DNA from: Candidatus Gastranaerophilales bacterium
Lineage (GTDB): Bacteria; Cyanobacteriota; Vampirovibrionia; Gastranaerophilales; Gastranaerophilaceae
Assembly: GCA_947632315.1 (NCBI GenBank)
Contig: CANROV010000095.1
Span: 1-7,458, forward strand
Direction of reading: 5' to 3'
Length of the DNA: 7,458 bases
Shown: piece by piece, positions 5,452-7,458 of the stretch
How the letters are laid out: each line of letters starts with the position of its first letter
How positions within the stretch are numbered: the stretch's first letter is position 1
Translations under genes and position numbers: made by a program
The notes under the pieces: generated by a model
The model's input: only the letters and a program-made list of their open reading frames with translations
Told to the model about the DNA's origin: nothing
Database searches by the model: none

Positions 5452-6636
5452 ATGATTTATAAAAAGATTAAAGAAAATATTTTATATGCAGGTATGAATG
5501 ATAAAGACAGAGTTATTTTTGATGAGTTGATACCTTTAGATAACGGTACCAGTTATAATTCCTATATCGTTCAAGGAAGTGAAAAAACTGCTGTAATAGA
5601 TACTATGTATCCCAAATTTACACAAGAATATTTAAAATCGTTTGATGAAAACGGAATAACAAAAGTAGATTATATTATAGCAAATCACGGCGAGCAGGAT
5701 CATTCAGGCAGTATTCCCGCTCTTTTAGATAAATTTCCGATGGCTGTCGTTGTTACAAATTCTGTTTGTGCAAAAAATTTACAAGAAATGCTTTTAGTTC
5801 CTGAAGAAAAAATAAAAATTGTCGGAAATAATGATGAATTATCTTTAGGTAATAAAACATTAAAATTTATAATTGCACCCGGAGTTCATTGGCCTGATAC
5901 TATGTTTACATATTTAAAAGAAGATAATGTAATTTGTACGGGTGATTTTTTGGGCGCTCATTATATATTTGATGATGTTTTTGCTGTTCCTTCAAAAGAT
6001 TTAGAAAAAAGCGCAAAAAAATATTTCGCTGAAATAATGATGCCGTTTTCAACCGTTTGCAGAAAATATGTTCAGCAATTAAGAGAGTTAAAAGTAGATA
6101 TGATATTGCCAAGCCATGGCCCTATTCATAAAAATCCTGACTATATACTTGATTTATATGCTGATTGGGCAGGCGAAAAGGGTAAAAACCTTGTATTGCT
6201 TCCTTTTGTTTCTATGTATCATTCTACAGAAGATATGATTGATTATCTGGCAAAAAAACTTGAAGAAAAAGGAATCCCGTCAATAAAATATGATATGGTC
6301 GAAGGAAATTTGGGTGATTTAGCTATGGCGCTTGTTGATGGTACTACATTGATTCTTGGTACTTCAATGGTATTAGCAGGGCCTCATCCCGCTGCATTCA
6401 ATACGGTTTATCTCGCAAGTGTCTTAAAACCAAAAACAAAAATAGCTTCATTTATAGGTTCATACGGATGGGGCGGAAATCTTTTCGGAAAAATGGCTGA
6501 AATGCTTGCTCCTTTAAAGTTAGATGTTATTGAACCTATTATGGTTAAAGGAAAAGCAAAACCTGATGATTATAAAAAAATTGATATGATGGCTGAAGAA
6601 ATATTTAACAAACATAAAGAACTCGGTCTTATTTAA
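5452..6636 (+). CDS. fprA: FprA-type flavodiiron protein (rubredoxin:oxygen / NO oxidoreductase)
   Basis: This 394-residue cytosolic enzyme reduces O2 to water, or NO to N2O, with electrons usually delivered by rubredoxin. The N-terminal metallo-beta-lactamase-like domain (about 1-245) carries the full diiron ligand set: His79, Glu81, Asp83 and His84 in HGEQDH, His146 in GVHWPD, Asp165 in TGDFLGAH, and His222 in SHGPIH. The C-terminal flavodoxin-like FMN domain (about 247-394) begins with the strand LVLLPFVSMYHSTE (247-260), whose SMYHSTE forms the phosphate loop. It also has GTSMVLAGPHPA (303-314) and the family-typical GSYGWGG (336-342). There is no C-terminal rubredoxin or flavin reductase extension, so it is the basic class A form and needs a separate donor, supplied by the rubredoxin gene just upstream. 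Whether O2 or NO is the main substrate cannot be read from the sequence. Confidence 0.95.
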   Translation: MIYKKIKENILYAGMNDKDRVIFDELIPLDNGTSYNSYIVQGSEKTAVIDTMYPKFTQEYLKSFDENGITKVDYIIANHGEQDHSGSIPALLDKFPMAVVVTNSVCAKNLQEMLLVPEEKIKIVGNNDELSLGNKTLKFIIAPGVHWPDTMFTYLKEDNVICTGDFLGAHYIFDDVFAVPSKDLEKSAKKYFAEIMMPFSTVCRKYVQQLRELKVDMILPSHGPIHKNPDYILDLYADWAGEKGKNLVLLPFVSMYHSTEDMIDYLAKKLEEKGIPSIKYDMVEGNLGDLAMALVDGTTLILGTSMVLAGPHPAAFNTVYLASVLKPKTKIASFIGSYGWGGNLFGKMAEMLAPLKLDVIEPIMVKGKAKPDDYKKIDMMAEEIFNKHKELGLI

Positions 6637-6682
6637 CTTGGGTATAGATAATTCCCTTGGCTGTTACTGATTGGAGAATATT

Positions 6683-7458
6683 ATGAGAAGTGATGAAATA
6701 AAACAAGGACTTGAAAGAACTCCGCACAGAGCATTATTATATGCTACAGGTGTTAGTGAAAATCAGATGAATAAAAGATTTATTGGTATCGCAAGCAGTT
6801 TTACCGATTTGGTTCCGGGACACGCAGGCATGCGTGATATTGAACGTCAAATAGAAAAAGGTATACATACCGGCGGAGGACAGGCATTTATATTTGGTGT
6901 TCCTGCAATATGTGACGGTATCGCTATGGGACATAGCGGAATGAACTATTCACTTCCCTCTAGAGATTTGATTGCAGATTGTGTTGAATCTGTTGCAAAT
7001 GCCCATAAACTGGACGGACTTGTTTTATTGACTAATTGCGATAAAATTACCCCCGGAATGCTTATGGCTGCCGCAAGGCTTGATATTCCGTCAATAGTTG
7101 TTACGGTTGGCCCGATGGCAGACGGGAAATGTCAAAATAATACTTTGACAATGATAAAAGGTACTTTTGAAGCTATAGGAAAATTCACTAACGGGGAAAT
7201 AGACGAGAAAAAATTAAAAGAAATGGAAATGACGTCTTGCCCGTCTTTAGGAGCTTGCCAGGGATTATATACGGCAAATACTATGGCTTGCTTAACGGAA
7301 GTTATGGGGATGAGTCTGCCATACTGTGCTACTTCTCTTGCCGTAAGTGCTAAAACTAAAAGAATTGCATTTGACTCTGGCGTAATTATTAATGAACTTA
7401 TTGAAAAAAATATAAAACCTTCACAAATAATTACAAGAGAGTCAATAAGGAATGCAAT
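6683..7458 (+). CDS. ilvD: Dihydroxy-acid dehydratase IlvD, 5' part
   Basis: IlvD dehydrates 2,3-dihydroxy-isovalerate and 2,3-dihydroxy-3-methylvalerate to the 2-keto acids leading to valine, leucine and isoleucine. The first 258 codons are present, a little under half of the usual ~550-residue enzyme, and the gene runs off the window without damage. Hallmarks: MRSDEIKQGLERTPHRALLYATG (1-23), ICDGIAMGHSGM (76-87), SLPSRDLIAD (90-99), NCDKITPGMLMAA (118-130) with cluster-type Cys119 and Lys121, and CPSLGACQGLYTANTM (186-201) with Cys192. The segment VPGH (44-47) has Gly where [2Fe-2S] plant-type enzymes have Cys (PCN), as in Escherichia coli IlvD, which has an oxygen-labile cluster. The cluster type here is therefore inferred, not shown. 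ATG 6683 has GGAG (6673-6676) six bases upstream. It starts 46 bases after the flavodiiron stop with no clear terminator between, so cotranscription is likely. Confidence 0.96.
   Translation, partial: MRSDEIKQGLERTPHRALLYATGVSENQMNKRFIGIASSFTDLVPGHAGMRDIERQIEKGIHTGGGQAFIFGVPAICDGIAMGHSGMNYSLPSRDLIADCVESVANAHKLDGLVLLTNCDKITPGMLMAAARLDIPSIVVTVGPMADGKCQNNTLTMIKGTFEAIGKFTNGEIDEKKLKEMEMTSCPSLGACQGLYTANTMACLTEVMGMSLPYCATSLAVSAKTKRIAFDSGVIINELIEKNIKPSQIITRESIRNA

Noticed and set aside
5906..6112. Minus-strand open frame of 68 codons
   Set aside because: Antisense shadow within the flavodiiron gene.
6639..6662. Possible hairpin between the flavodiiron gene and ilvD (TTGGG with CCCTTGG)
   Set aside because: Only three G-C pairs align before a mismatch and no T-run follows, so it is not a terminator.
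6737..6934. Minus-strand open frame of 65 codons
   Set aside because: Antisense shadow within ilvD.

Overview
The window is AT-rich bacterial DNA with compact coding, good Shine-Dalgarno sites and short intergenic gaps. A rubredoxin next to an FprA-type flavodiiron protein points to an anaerobe or microaerophile. AT-rich gut lineages such as Clostridia or Gastranaerophilales (Melainabacteria) would fit, but nothing here fixes the taxon.

Layout. (1) 1-339, plus strand: the 3' end of a folD gene. Its first ~20-25 codons do not look like FolD; they look like the Walker B/D-loop of an ABC exporter ATPase, so the left edge is a possible fusion, recombination joint or assembly chimera. (2) 435-707, plus strand: a 90-residue protein of unknown function, ending at a clear rho-independent terminator (740-763). 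(3) 762-1007, minus strand: an 81-residue protein with seven cysteines, unrecognised and convergent with the previous gene. (4) 1078-4293, minus strand: a complete dTDP-L-rhamnose operon transcribed rmlC-rmlB-rmlD-rmlA. It has a good sigma-70-type promoter just upstream of rmlC. All three internal junctions have the same one-base TAATG stop/start overlap. (5) 4346-5122, minus strand: an exported protein with a carboxypeptidase-regulatory-like beta domain and a C-terminal region that may be a beta-sandwich. (6) 5284-7458, plus strand: a short 45-residue rubredoxin, an FprA-type flavodiiron protein, and the first 258 codons of ilvD (dihydroxy-acid dehydratase), probably one transcript.

How the genes work together. 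The four Rml enzymes convert glucose-1-phosphate and dTTP into dTDP-L-rhamnose for surface polysaccharide or glycoprotein. The exported protein just upstream in the same orientation may belong to the cell envelope, but no sequence motif ties it to rhamnose. Rubredoxin is the usual electron donor to FprA-type flavodiiron proteins, which reduce O2 to water (or NO to N2O). Placing this pair before ilvD, an enzyme with an oxygen-sensitive Fe-S cluster in many bacteria, suggests protection of branched-chain amino acid synthesis, though simple adjacency is equally possible.

No tRNA, rRNA, CRISPR array, transposase or inserted element was seen. Most of the window is ordinary housekeeping and cell-envelope DNA. 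The points that deserve a second look are the chimeric left edge, the unusual rubredoxin, and the three genes without a recognised function.
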